Positions 45,221 through 58,936 of a stretch of 64,000 nucleotides of DNA are shown piece after piece. A model generated the notes under the pieces. It was not told where the DNA came from and did not search any database. It saw nothing but the letters and a program-made list of their open reading frames with translations. The position numbers and the translations under genes were made by a program. Every line of letters begins with the position of its first letter. Position 1 is the stretch's first letter. Source of the DNA: Carallia brachiata (taxonomy: Eukaryota; Streptophyta; Magnoliopsida; Malpighiales; Rhizophoraceae); contig JADCRB010000030.1 in NCBI GenBank assembly GCA_021464245.1, positions 1,577,376-1,641,375 on the forward strand, read 5' to 3'.

Positions 45221-48200
45221 TTAATTCACAAGCCTTGGAGCCTTGAGAAAATATACACTTCTCACAAACCCTTTCCCAACTTCACCTACTGCTTTTAATA
45301 CATCAATTGGGTCTTCTTCTGCTTCCTCTCGCCCCCGTTTCTGAGACGAACAGATAAAAAGATCAGAGAATGCTTTTTGACAAGGTGATATATTCTCACT
45401 TGGCATTTCGGTTTGCATCTAAGTATACCATTGAATATGATGTGTTCCACGTCAGTCCAATAGCGTCACCTCCCAGGGAATCATACCACACCTTCATTGA
45501 GTTGAATTCTCTCTGCATGTGTCGGAACAAAATGTAAGCAGTAAAAAGGAACATGGTCTAGAACAATGATAATCACTTCAGAGAACTTGCCTCCAAATCT
45601 TCTATATAGCACCTCAACGGATCAAAGTCTACCAACAGCCTGTTTTTCAGTTCCTCTGAGCTTCCTCTCAGATCTCCAGGCAACATGAAGGGCCGAAAAG
45701 CTTTGCTAACTTTACCGTAAGCCACAAGCCTCCCTGCCCACATTCCTCTCATAAGAAACAACATTGTGGTAGCATGCATCTATAACACCTTGATATTAAG
45801 CGTACCTCGGTCCAATTTGGACGGGAAGAGAAGACGTTGAGGGTAAGACAATCTGTCTCCATGAAGAAGAATAACAGCATCATAGTTGCTCAGAGGAGTT
45901 CGGAAGAGGCACTACAAAGCAAAATTTGTGCATGATATTCCTATGTAGATCCCGTATGATGTGTAATCAGGAAGCAGGAGTACTGAATGGCACCAGACGG
46001 GTGCTTGAACTCACCTCCCACATGTAAGAGTCAATCTGATCCTGCAATATAAGCCTGGTCAGCAGACTTGCACTGCTACGAGCATATGCCACCAACCTCT
46101 TCAGCTCCTTTATTAGTAAAACCACATGTCAATACAGAATATGAAGGGAGAACCATTTGAGATATTAAGTACATATTTAATTAGCGAATTCTTAAACCAC
46201 AAATAATGCCTTTGGATGTGAACTAGGGCAGCAGGAAAATAACCACAAACCAGTGAGTTAGGCGATGATCCAGTCCAAGCTTCAGAGGCCGTGTCATAAG
46301 AGGTGGTCAAGAACATTGCTGGGTTTGCATCATAGGGGTTCTCCTCATATCCTTTTCTGCTCAACATAAACTTATCCTAAAATGGACAATATAATTGGTG
46401 GCCAATAAAACCAGAAAATAATAGCACCACAGCGATCACAGATGTAAAAACATTTATATCAATGGATGACTTACATAAATCTCTTTCTTATCACTTGGGG
46501 TCAGATCGTTATTTATGTCAACAATCAAAGCAGAAAAGGTCCAGTCATACTCTGCTAGTAGTCGCAAGAACCTGTCAAAACAGGTACAATAAATAGCGAG
46601 CAACACTCCAACAAACGATAATACAGCATATCATACAATTGAATTTCTGTAATAGTGACTTGAGGCCCACATGGACTTCCACCAACTGATTGATCATAGT
46701 ATGATAAAACAATGTTCACCTACTGCTCATATGAAGCATACACTCATTCATTAGTGCCTCAGGGGAGAGAGTGAAGTTTAAAACCTTAGAAATCCGGTGA
46801 TGCGTGAGCAAGGAACAGAAAATGGCAAAGGCTTCATGAAGAGATATGCCACCAATAATTCAACTGCTTCCTCTCCCAAGCAGGCTGAGAAAAGATGCGA
46901 AGAAACCCATCGTTTGGCAAGCCTTCACAAGACAAACATGCAAGATGCATTAAAGAGCAATTTATTTCATCAGATAAACTACTATACAGAACAGCAAATC
47001 TACATATTAAATCATTACGTACCTAACAACTGGTCCATAGATTGGGAAAAGACCCTGTAACCCATTAATCATGCTAGAATGCTGACTACAGACAAAGAGT
47101 TTCTTGTCTATGGAAGAAACCTCCTTCACTCGACCACTTCCAACTACAAATTAAATAAGGTTCAGTAAATAAGCATCACAAGATCAGAAGATCAAACACA
47201 AAAAGTATATCATAAACTAAATTTCTTACTTTCCTTTTTCACCAACTGCAAGCCTCTTTCATGCAAAATTGTAAGACGAAATGCATATCCAGACAGGAAA
47301 ACATCCACATTGTCTTCACTAGCAATACATGTCATACCCCAACTATTCTGGAGACTGTCATAACGATACAATCAGATAGATCCGCAAAAAATGTTTTACA
47401 TGTGTGCACAAAAAACAGCCATGCCCACCTCTCTCCAATTTTAAGAAGGAATGCAGATTTGGTTTTCTCAATTGCTATGCTATCCATTGGCCAGTTCCCA
47501 GAACCTTCCAACTAAAACATATAAAACCATGTCTTCAGGGATTTTGTCAATAAAACCAATACATAATCCATGGCTATTGAAGAGGAAGCACCATGCCTGA
47601 ATCATAACTTGGAGTGGCTTGATGCAGGATGAAGTCAGCTTCGCTAATCTTTGAACACTGCCTTCATTTGCTAATGGATGGGGCTCCGGAGGGAAGACAG
47701 ATGTGAACCTGAAAGCTGGAAGAACAATATGTTAACAGTATATTCTCGGCTGGTAAGGAAGTTACCATGTGGGGGGAGTCAAAAAGGTAAGGCACTAGCA
47801 ACAATTCACATCCAGAGCCATATCACAAGGGTATTAAGGTACTGAATTACCATCACTCAACCACCTTCACAAGAAGGCCAGAGAAGGCGATCACAAAGAT
47901 TTTAAGGTAGCTAAAACATTTCAAAGCCAGCCTTTGTCCAAAAAGCATTATTATTAAATTGATATATTAAAAGAAAAATGATGAAGATGTACGGCAGAAG
48001 GTAACAATGAAACCTTCCACATCTCAAATAACATGGTAAAAACATTGACAGTGGCCTGTTATGACACAAAATGTACCTGGGTCTAAAGGCTGCACCCCAG
48101 ACACCCTCAAGGGAATGTCTTCAATAAGACGCAACCGCTTTGATAGAACTTCAAATGCCCCAAGCAAGCTTGTAGAGTATGATATAGGATCTGAGGAAAC

Positions 48201-51200
48201 AGCTACCCATTTTAAATTTATAATAGAGGAGTTTTAGACAATCTAAAGGAGGATAGAAAAAGGAAAATTGACATCAATTAATGGTCAGTCAAGTTACCTC
48301 CGACACCATGAAGAAGAGAGAAATCAAGTTGATCCACAATTTGTACAATATTTGTAATTGACATAGGGAAATGACGGAGAAGCACATGTTCAATTATTCT
48401 TTTCAAAATAAGATGTCTCTTCCACTGATCAATTTCCCATACTGAAAAATGGTGACAACAATAGGTAAATCAACTCTCACCAATAATTTAGGTCAGAGAA
48501 TCTAAGACAGCAGAGCCAGGCCTCACCTGTACTTTCTGCAATTTTACCATCTTTAAATCTCCTGAGCTCCGCCTTTTCCCCCCAGAATGCACGAAACTTA
48601 ACTGCCTGTTGCAAAACAAGAGCATAATTGAAATAAAAGACAACAAAAGTAACTAAACAATATACATATTTTTAAAAATCAAATACCTCCTCCTTATTTT
48701 CAGCATCTGGACCAACATCAACAACTCTAAAGGCTTTTTCTAAAGAGCTTACTGAAATTCCAATAAGCAATGGCTCTCCATCCAATTCTGTAAAACCCTA
48801 AAATACCAAACAATCACAACCTTTGTAGTGGTGATGCATACATGAAATTATCTTAAAGTTTCACAATAACTGCATACATTTTCCATATTGCATTCTGCAG
48901 GAATGTTCCTCCAAATAACACGTATGAATTTGGCTCTATCGCTCAGACCTTGGTTCAAAAGACCGTGTAACTTCTGCTCAAACAATCTCCAGCATTCATC
49001 ATCCAAACAAAATCCTGAAGCATATACCTCATTCTTTCCCTTAAGATTCAACCTATGAGACCAAAACCATTACAAAATTAAGGCCAATATCATGGATGCA
49101 TTATCCAAATCATAATGTCGCAAAGATGTGAACAAAGGGATAACTTTATTCTCAGCCAAGGACATACATCACCACTACAAACCTTTTCTTTTCTTTTCTT
49201 TGTTTTTTTTTTTGTTGGGGGGGGGGGGGGGGGGGGGGGGGAAGAAAGAGTCACTAGACTGAGTGTCACTCAGTAAAAATAAAACAAGAAATTAACAGCA
49301 GGTTCAAGCTTTAGAATGAAACCATCATACCTCACGTAATAATCATATTTTGTAGGAAAGTCAATCTTGGTCATAAATATATCCTCAAATGCACCATCTC
49401 CAGATTTCTCAAAGCATCTGAGTGTCAAAGAAGCCTCATCTTGAAGCTAAGTGTTGCAAAAATTGTAACATCTTTAGATATAGCGATTGTCATTTAATAT
49501 AAAAAAATAGCAAAAAAGGTAACACTTGCTAGCAAGAGATGCAAGTTCTAGGTCACATTTAACGTGAACAATCAACATATACGTTTGAAACTATTACCTG
49601 AAGGAAACCACTGTTTTTCATTCGGAAAGTCAAATTGACATGAGTATGCGAATCACAAATGGTTACTGGAAATGTATCCTTGTATAACATCCTATCCTGC
49701 AACCCATAATAATGTCATAATAAGATAGAATGCCAAACAAGGCATATTGAATTCAGTAACATTTATAGAAAAAAATAACAAATAATTGCAAGGGACCTAC
49801 AAATTCCTAAAATGATTTGATATGCTTCTGGACAACTTTGGATAACATCAAGTGACTAAATTTGCCAGTACAATCTGTTCCCAATTAGTCACACCTTGCA
49901 GCTAAGATGTCTAAAGATAAGAAGAATACACATGCTTGCCACAAAAGCAATCAAAACTAGCACAAGAAGGGTGTATAAAATATCTCACCTCCTTTGAAAT
50001 CTTAGCATCATCTTGCAAGTAAAGCCCTCGGCTCCATAACTTTGAAGTGGCTGCAAACATTACAAGCTTTACATGAAAAAATGCAGTTTCTGAAGCATCA
50101 TAAAGACCAATTTCACTTAAATGAGACCTTTTTTCCCAATGAAAAGATGAATTGCCACTGTATTCCACAGCTTATTTTTTACCCTATTTCCTCTCATTAG
50201 AAGTTAGAACCAAACTTGATTACAGGAAACCAACATTTGACTTGGGGAAAAAACATTGATTTAAACTGATACAAGTAAACAAGCCTAAAAAGGTATTCTA
50301 AGTTCTGGATTGCAACAGACTGCTAACATCATAGATCACATTTGATTATTGCATTCTGTAACCATAATGCACATAAGAACAACAGGACATACCTATGAAG
50401 TCCAAAGCAACACGAAATATTTGCAATGGCTTCATGGAATCATTGACTTTCCCATGAGTTGAAAGGTATGACAAGATGATAGCAATTAGATATCCATTAA
50501 GGCAATCATGCACGTATATAGAACTTCTCTGCCGAGCCCAGACCTGCACCAATAAGAATAAAAAAATATTTCCAGGTTTTTAACTGAAAGCATCATATTA
50601 TAACTAGAAAGACAAAGATCTGCAAGATTAAACCTTCAGCAAAATCAAAGCCTCTCCTAGTTCCTTCTTCCCAATGAAAGTTCTCTTGAGAAGTTCGCTG
50701 TTATCCTCAAGAAACATGTCCTCAAAAATGCTACTATTATATATTGGCGTAGGTGGACGGAGATTACCTTCTAAAGGTTCCAGAAAAGGGCAAACAATAT
50801 TCATTACGTACACATCAATAGAACTCAATAACAGTAACTATCCTGAACAGAGATCCACATGCTACCTTGTTTCAGATCGCGTACATTATTCCTCTTCAGG
50901 TCCAACTTTGAAACATTAAACAATGATTTTGCTGTAGGAATAATCCTTACAAAGAACCCAGGAGCTTCAGCAAGATTCTCGGCTATGGATAAAAAAGGAC
51001 AAAAATCAATCATCAAAAGTAAGAATTCATCACATTCTCCACATAATATAAAGACAGACATATTCATCTAAAACATCAGTGAAGCAAGATGGACCTGGAT
51101 AGACAAGCAACACAGGTTTTCGAGCCTCGTTCTGAAAGGTCGACCACACAACCTTACGAATGACCGATGCACACATCAAATGTTTCTTGATTACGCAAAG

Positions 51201-51793
51201 GTATAGAAATCTTTTAGCATGATATCGGTGATTTAAATAATCCTTCTCGTGAAAGCACTCCTGCCACAAGTTAAAAACATTTCAAACATTAAAAATACTT
51301 AGAATTAAACAATTTTTTTTTATCATGCAATACATTTCACTAAATAACTTATAACTTTCACCATTACCTTAGGCAATTGAATGAAAAGATCCACATTGAT
51401 ATCAGGCTTGACGATGCATTTTATCGAATAACTGCCGCCAATTTCAATGGACTTTGGCTTCTGAAACTTGAACTCGGCTTTATCGGCCCCGACGTGCATT
51501 GCAAAGCTTGGAGCCACATCTGCCGTGACCTGCTCAATCTCAGTCCAAAAAATTTTGTTTCAAAAAACTGCCGCCAAAGTAATAATAATTATACGGTTTC
51601 CATAGATTTGAGCAATCTAAGTTAATACAAAACTGACCAGGAGATCGTCCTCGATTTCGTTGATTGATTCTTTGATGGCTGAAACGGTGTCGTCGACGAG
51701 CTTGGCGAATGCAGGCGTGTAATCTAGCTGTACCTCCTTCATCAACTCTCGGACTTTTAGGTCCATTGATCCTGCCAAAGCATCAGTTTCCAT
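45221..51793 (-). CDS. NOL6: Nucleolar protein 6 (NOL6/NRAP/Utp22), SSU processome component
   Basis: Utp22/Nrap family protein of the small-subunit processome, acting in 18S rRNA processing in the nucleolus. I joined 26 minus-strand exons in frame to 1,046 residues, the family length. Exon ends: 51793-51638, 51529-51368, 51260-51095, 50982-50866, 50767-50634, 50543-50393, 50050-49989, 49696-49598, 49446-49331, 49052-48878, 48797-48687, 48605-48527, 48441-48298, 48190-48077, 47715-47597, 47511-47429, 47354-47230, 47143-47023, 46922-46785, 46571-46475, 46376-46251, 46107-46015, 45911-45806, 45733-45591, 45512-45429, 45340-45221. Landmarks: KPDINVDLFIQLPKECFHEK, LRRFKDGKIAEST, QLEGSGNWPMDSIAIEKTKS, FDPLRCYIEDLE, WYDSLGGDAIGLTW and the end EVGKGFVRSVYFLKAPRLVN. 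Two introns have GC donors. A 25-G run lies in the intron between exons 9 and 10. The start METDALAGSMDLKVRELMK is the first ATG; the Met at codon 10 is an alternative. Confidence 0.94.
49217..49241 (+). repeat. Run of 25 Gs inside a NOL6 intron
   Basis: Homopolymer G25 preceded by a T-run. On the coding (minus) strand it is poly-C. Length is likely unstable or uncertain in the assembly. Confidence 0.9.
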
Positions 51794-51873
51794 TCTTCTT
51801 CGACGGCGAAGGCTTCCGGTGACGAAACGGAACGGAAATTTAACGTTATAGTCTGCCGGAGACTGCGTTTTGC

Positions 51874-52090
51874 TAGGGTTTAACAGAATAGGTGGCGGAG
51901 CGAGAGGTCAGAGAGAGAGAGAGAGTGAGAGAGAGAGAGATTGACCAAATTATATGAAAAATTAAAAATCGCCCAACAAAAGGCCCACCAAAGTGGGCTT
52001 GATGGGCCTAGAGGTCTCATAAGTCGAAAGTTTAGGTATTCGAGTGGCCCAAGTACTGGAAGCTTTTTTTGGTTGGGCTTTAGGGGCCCA
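51874..52090 (-). promoter_or_regulatory. NOL6 promoter with telo-box and multiple site II-like motifs
   Basis: Upstream of NOL6 lies a telo-box core AGGGTTT (plus 51875-51881, that is AAACCCT on the coding strand). Six GGCCCA/TGGGC(C/T) words follow at about 51982, 51994, 52003, 52046, 52074 and 52085. Telo-box plus site II (TCP-bound) elements is the known signature of plant ribosomal-protein and ribosome-biogenesis promoters, which fits the gene. A GA-rich microsatellite (51909-51940) lies between them, probably in the leader. Confidence 0.7.
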
Positions 52091-52140
52091 TATAAATTTT
52101 TTTGTATGATGCATTTCTTGCACGTAATACACCAAAGTTC

Positions 52141-55100
52141 ATTTGAAGCGAGAGAGAGGAAACCAGAGTCCCATGCTTCCAGTGCAACACTGATTCTTAA
52201 TTTTATGTTCGAGTTTTAGTATCTTTGTTCTCATTTCATGACTTTTCGGCCGTTTTTGTAACTCAAAAAAGAAAAAAAAAGGAAACCACCCAAAGTAACA
52301 CACTATTAGGAATTAGACATTGACCACACATAGAAATAGGACTCCAAAAGAAGTGAGAAACTGTAATCTTCTCATGTAAACGATACCAAATGCCCGATGG
52401 GAACTCCAAGAGTTGTATGCTTTTGACTGTGTTGACTGAGATTTGAAATGTGAAGTTAATATCTAAAAAAGTAATTCCATCTAAATTTGTAGTCCCATCA
52501 GAAGATTAAAAAACACAAAATAGCATCTAATAGCACTTGACCGTAATGCAAAAAAATGAAAGGAAAAAAATACTTTAAAAAGAACTGCATGCTTGTTAAA
52601 CTCCACCAGTTCTTTTTTTTTTTTCCTTCAATCTGCCAAAAAAAAAAAAAAAAAGAGCATCATTATTTTGTAATTATCTCCCCCTGAAGTTACCAGTTAT
52701 TTCCCTCAATTTTTGGGTCACATGCCCCCATTATTTTTTTTTTTCCTCATAATTTAGACGGGAGTTTATGTACATACGGGATTTGAACCCCAAATGCTTC
52801 GCAAATTTGAAGCAAAGCTACTAAACAACATCAAATTAGAGACTAGGTCATAGCAAACATGCATGTTGGTCCTCAATTTACTCTTTTTTTTTTTTTTTTT
52901 TTGAACTGGTAGAGAGAGAAAAGAAAAAAATACGTAGATAAGAGTGAAGTTGAATCTCAATTTAATTATTAGAGGCTACTACTTTCCATCAAAATACTGC
53001 CCTTCGATCATCATTGGTTAGGCATTCGACTAGCATGGGGATAACCGATAACCAAAAGGCCCGAAAGGCCTACTTGTAGGGACTGTTCCCTCACGTTAAA
53101 GAAAAACGTGCAAAGATGAGTACTGAAAATAAAACAAAGAAAACTTCCAGACACAATACGACAAAAGAAGTAAAGCAAAAAGTAAGTACGGAGTCAAAGG
53201 TAACATGACGACTAACCACTCACATGAAAATCTTCGAATTTTGGGACTATTTGAAAGGTTAAATAATCTTCCCCAAGACGAAAATAATGGGCTCAAAATT
53301 ACATATATTTATATACTCATTGAAATACAATAAATTTCATAATATATATATAATATTTCATATTAAGAAGTGAGCATTAATAAAATATAAAGAAATTATA
53401 TAGTGATATAACAAATATTAATTTATATTTGTCGATATAACACAAAATGTTTTGTGTGTAATATAAAATTTATTGTGTTCAAATGAATCTAAAAAGTCCA
53501 ATAAATATCACTCTTTTTTCGTCAAATCTAAAATAATTATACAATAAATTCATTGAGAATAGTTGTCCTTACTCTCATAAATTTTATATTACCTTATCAA
53601 GATTATGCCTTGATATATTAAAAACTTTTTTTTATTTTGTTAAATTTTTAATTACTAAATTGCATCTAATGATCTAAAATAATTATTTTTTGTTTGGCGA
53701 CAGGTCTAAAATAATTATTTTTTTGTCCGGTGATAACTCTATTAAAATAACTATTTTGATCCACATGTTTATACGTGTGTTTTGAACATGACCAGACAAA
53801 AACAAAAAAAAAGACCCAACAAATGTATAAAGTACATGGGTTGGCCCACACTTAGTGGGCCAAGCCTATAAGAACAGGCTGTCCCTACTCTGCATATCAT
53901 GAAATGGACCCGCAGAAAGGCGTTTGATCTGAAGGCCCCATCGAAAGACCCACAACGACAAGGGATTGAAGAATAAAAATAAAAATAAAAATAAAAAAAG
54001 GAACAGGACATGACCCAAAAAAAAAAAAAAGGAAAAGGAAAACGGTCGTCAACAAATCGTAAAATTCGACCGTTTCAGATTTAGCTTGGTCATTTACAAT
54101 GTGAATTAAAAATAGGAACATATATTTTGTTATTCGAATTATTTGCTAATAAAAGATAAGGGATTATAAATAGGAAGATTTAGAAATTTAGGAACAAAAA
54201 GTACAATTCATTATCTGATTTTCACTCCCACCAAAGGGAATGTCGTGGAGAAATCAGATTGGAGAATGAAGGCCAAATCAGATTAATAATATAATCGTAC
54301 AATTAATTGGCATATAAGTTTTAACTTAAAATTATTGGAAGACAATTTTGTTGTTTCAAAACAATCCGGTACTTGTCATTCACAAAAGATTTTCTGCAGA
54401 CTCAAGGGGGTTTTCTTTTTCTAAGACCATCATTTTACCTTCGCCTGTTGCTAGTAATAGAGCCTCAATACCTCATCATGAATCTTAGAATTTGGTGCAT
54501 CTGTCTGCAAAAGGTCTATAAGATTCAAAGTATAAAAGATAAAGAAATTGTGGGAGGAGGGGAAGGGAAAAAACTTAAAAAAAAAAGGATGTGTTTTACG
54601 TAAAGGGCTAGCACACTATGAAGACTAGATCTGAACTCAATGATAATTGATACCTCTCCCCAAATTTGAGGCATTCATTATGTTGGTTTTCGCTTATTTT
54701 AAGCCCCTATATGTAGACTGTGGTTGGACATTTTGGACCACAATCTTTAATAAGTCATGAATATAATGCATCATCTTCAATTAGAAAATGGACTCAGTGC
54801 ATCAATTTGGTTTTATTAAGAGAAAAACGCAGTTTTAGAACTTAGCTAAGAATGGATGCACTTTGCGTGCTTGCTGGGTTGCCGAAGGAAGATGCTTTTT
54901 ATTAGCCAACAAGATTAATGCCATTGCCGCCGAGATATAAAAAGACAATATTGAGTACATTTGAGACAATCCTTCAAATCCCAAAGTGGGATTAAAATGG
55001 TATGAATTGATGGTTGATTTTTTTTAAAAGAAAGAAATAGATAAATTATTAAATAATAAATTATGTAATTAGCTTGATAAAGTACAATTCTAGTCGAGTT

Positions 55101-55860
55101 CTATACAAGATTCTATTAAACCCCTCGATTTGTCAATCTCTACCCTACGTCTTCAAATCATATATATATTTAAGATATCCCATAACTTATTACTACGTGT
55201 TTTGTATTCCATTATATGTGTGAACATCTGACGACTTGGTGACTATTTCTTTAAGTACTGACTAAACTGACACTACTACAAGAAAAAGAAATCCAAACAG
55301 AAAGTTAAAGATCTCTTTTGGTCACAGGGCCTATAGTTACCTAGAAATCCTTAGAGGAGACAATTAGAGGTTTACACATAAACAGTATACTTTAGATATG
55401 ATAAATACTGACAAGAAATATTTAAATTCTATAGGCCAGCCGGCTCATTGGGGGAGGCCAGGGGAGTCTCTGTTCCAAATACCCTTTTTCCAAATGTTGG
55501 TCCATTGTCGATGGATGTGTTCTTGTTTCACCTTTTTCTTTTCTCCAATCAACTCAAATACTACTACTACTACTACTTTAGCCTTACCTGGCAAAGGAAA
55601 TCCAGTCAACAACAAAATCACTAGACCAATCCCAAACCCTTTCAAACCCATTTGTATCTATATTAAGGAAAAAAAAAAACAAAAAACAAAAGAAAAGTTT
55701 TATTAAAAAAAAAATCCCAAAACTTCGTCAAGAGACAAACATTCCAGTTGTATCTTGTTGCTTTTGAGGAATGTAATTTTTATGCGCTCAAAAAAAGCAC
55801 TGTTCCAAAGCTCACCCCCTCTAATACTGTGCAAGCTTTGTTTTTAAACACACATAATAT
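52141..55860. other. Long intergenic region, no gene recognised
   Basis: AT-rich, with many homopolymer runs and short frames. The inverse of about 52780-52850 carries GGGTTCAAATCC, like a tRNA box B, with only a weak box A, so at most a SINE fragment. A (TAC)n run is at 55559. Confidence 0.5.
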
Positions 55861-55863
55861 CAG

Positions 55864-55894
55864 CATGCATGCATGCATGCAATGCACACGTGGC
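55864..55894. promoter_or_regulatory. RY (CATGCA) repeat cluster next to an ABRE-like ACACGTGGC
   Basis: Four overlapping GCATGC/CATGCA units (55864-55880) followed within 10 bases by ACACGTGGC. RY elements bind B3 factors (ABI3, FUS3, LEC2) and act with ABREs in seed promoters. No gene start is recognised nearby, so this may be coincidence. Confidence 0.4.
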
Positions 55895-58800
55895 ACCTTG
55901 ATTAGTGATAGCATTATGATTAACATTTATTAGGTCTAAGATACGATCTGGCTTAGTGCGTCTTGTTGCCTTGGAAAAGAGGAACCCAACCGAGCGGGTC
56001 CCACCAAATCCAACGAGCCACATATTATCATGATTAATGAGCATGTAGTGTGGAATAAAAAAAAAAAAAACAAAAAGAGCATGTACTGTGAAACACAACG
56101 TCCACCTAAATTGAGTAGGAAAAAATTATGTAAGTACATGATAATAAGTATAAAATTAATATAAAAAAATTTAAATTGTTAAATTATAAAAAAAAATATT
56201 AAATTAAAAATAAATAGGTTTTTAAATTAACTGATATATTCTGTGTGGTGCAGCGTCTTTGCGTAGTGCTGCATTATCCTTTATTTCTGTGGATTTGTAG
56301 GGGCATGCGCGTGAGGCTACGAAACTTATCGTTGGTTTGGATGATTAATCAAATCCTAGACCACCGCTAAAATAAAAGAGCTTCATTACACGGTAAACAC
56401 CCATACATAATTATAATTATCAGTAAAAATTTATAATACTAAAATTTATAAGGTCTTTTAAGTATAAATTGACGTATTTATCCAATTTTACAGTAAAAAT
56501 ATATATAAATATGTAATTAAAAATTATGGGAGGTCACCTAATCCCATAATTTAAATTGAATTAGTTAGACTACTAGATGTTGTAGTTTAGTTGTAAGAAA
56601 GGTCATTTATTATCATGCAAAAAATTATAAGTTCAATTTTTTGTCGAACGTTCAGTTAATTGAATATATTCTGACAAAGCGCTCAATTTTCTTAGGCATA
56701 ATTATGAATACCACTCTTATATACATATTTTTTGCAATGAAGTTGAATTAGTTAGACAAAATATAAGACCAAGACTATACATAAGACCAGTTAGCTTAAT
56801 TTAAAATTCTGATTCACCAAATAAGTTTTGTCTACTTAATAAATTCAGGAGACATTTATATATAAGATCTTGTTGGTTTCAAGTTTGAAGTTGGTTAGTG
56901 CATTTTCTAGTATAAAAGGGTCTTGTTCCTCTAATATTATTAATTAAAAGAAAATCAATCTATCTACTTAATAAATAATTGCCCTGTAAACAAACAATGA
57001 ACCAATCCCACACGAAATTAAAATAGCTTGTTGGGGTGACGTTAACGTGTAAAGGGGTCGCGTGGGGCATATGAGAAAATCCCAATCGGCCCCTGCATGT
57101 GTAAATGACAGGGTAAAAACAACACATCTACTGTCTGTCTGTCTGTCTTGGGCTAATCGCAGTTTTTGGTGGTTTTACAAAGTGGAATAAGAGAGCATCT
57201 TTTGGAAAGCGGTGGTCGTCCCGATTGTTTGTCGAACTGAGAACTCTCATCAATCTCTAGACGATCCGATTCTCTCTCTCTCCATGTTTTTTGAATCTTT
57301 TGATCAAATGGGGTCGATATTCCAGAGGAGTTTGTTCGGAATCGTCCATCATGTATGTGGGGTCGTCTCTTTTTTTCTTTTTTATTTTTTTTTTTGTTTT
57401 ACAGTGTTCAAATGTTTTGAGTTTGATGATTTTTTTATTTTCTCTTTATAACCTTTTCTTTTTTGTGAGTTTCCATCTTTGACTCAGAGATCTCTTTCTT
57501 GTACTAAGCCTTGAAGAGGAGTTGTTGTTGTTGGTTGCTTTGATGATTGCAGAGTATCTGATATTGTGATACCTTTATCTTTCTTTATCTTTCTTTTTCC
57601 GTCTCTAATATATAGACCCATTTGTTTTTTTTTTTTTTTTTTTGAAGAACAAAAAATCAAAAAACAAAGTTATTATTTTTTTAATTTTTTTTTTAGGATT
57701 TGAGCATTGGAAGCAATTATATACCATCATCATGAAATTTGGCCTTCATTTGGATTGTATTCACGTGATTCCACTGCTGTTAATTAGTAAAGCCTTGAAA
57801 CTGAAACCGGTTGCTTTGCACCAGCTGCGTCACGCTCATACAGAAACAGAAGTATGGATTGCCAGATTGACCGATTGGATAGCCTATATAACTACTTATG
57901 ACGGGGTTGTGAATTGTGTGAGATAATATATTAGCCACAGAGAGAGAGAGAGAGAGAGACATGACAGAGATTGAAAGACGTAAAGAGAGAGTAAGTACGT
58001 ACTAGGCTCTCATCAAGCAGCCTGTCCGACTGCGTTATTCAATTGACCAATTCCAATGCCAAAATTAATTACTTATTATTAATTTCTATTTGAAAATGGG
58101 GGGTTTTTGCCTGTCATTAATTGCTTAATAAAAGTTCACTCGAGCGCTCTACATATAAATCGTCATAACGCATACAACTTACCACCCAAACGCGGAAGGT
58201 GGATGGCAATTGAGTCAATTTTTACGCACTTACTTACTTTAAGTTTGAATTTCTTTGGTGCGTTATCTTTGCAATACTAAGGTAGGGTATGAATTGATGT
58301 AAGGAAGATGTGAATTGATGTAGGAAACTTTGTTTAGAGTCATTATTTGAGTAATAAATTCTTTTCATGTAAAAAAAAATTTGAATCAGAATGTTAACTA
58401 ATAACAGATCAATATTATTGGAAAATTTGTATTCTCGTCGGTATTTTTTTTTGTTGATCTCTTGAACTTGCATGTACAACACATGCATGTAAAAAATAAG
58501 TGTCAAAAAAACATTGATGGTCACAGAGCTAATTGATCAATGTGTGGGAGCGTGGAATGGAAATGAAATGGGCGGCGAGTGGGAGTTGGGGAGTATTCCC
58601 ATTTTCCTTGGGAGGGTGGCAGTGGCAGAGAGGGCAGAGAGAGAGGGGCAGAGATACGGATACGGACAGAGGTTTTTGATGTATTGGTATTGGGTTTGTG
58701 AGTGTACTCTCTCTCTCTCTCTCTCTCACTCTCTCACAAATAGCAACAGGGAAGCCTCGTGATCGGAGAAGGCAGATCCCTGGAAGACTGTTCCCTCCAT

Positions 58801-58930
58801 AGTCACGTGGCCCTCTTTTGACTGCCCCAATGACCAACCCATATGCCCCCACCCTCCCCCCTCCCATCGTTATGACTTAGTAGCAGTAGCACCCAAATTC
58901 CCAAAGCAAAAACCCCACCCCACTTTAAAA
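55895..58930. other. Intergenic DNA upstream of the GATA gene, with a possible transcribed patch
   Basis: The patch 57180-57960 is less AT-rich, carries short frames (plus 57212-57451, plus 57642-57926) and splice-like sequences (for example TTGATGATTGCAG near 57553), but no recognisable protein. It might be a distal 5' exon or an enhancer of the GATA gene. A GA microsatellite lies at 57937-57959 and a CT microsatellite at 58709-58736. Confidence 0.4.
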
Positions 58931-58936
58931 AACCAC

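Noticed and set aside
52780..52850. Box B-like GGGTTCAAATCC on the minus strand
   Set aside because: Box A is too weak and no cloverleaf forms; probably chance or a heavily decayed SINE.
57212..57451. Open frame in the 57.2 kb patch
   Set aside because: Largely phenylalanine from T-runs and not protein-like; kept only as a possible non-coding or leader sequence.
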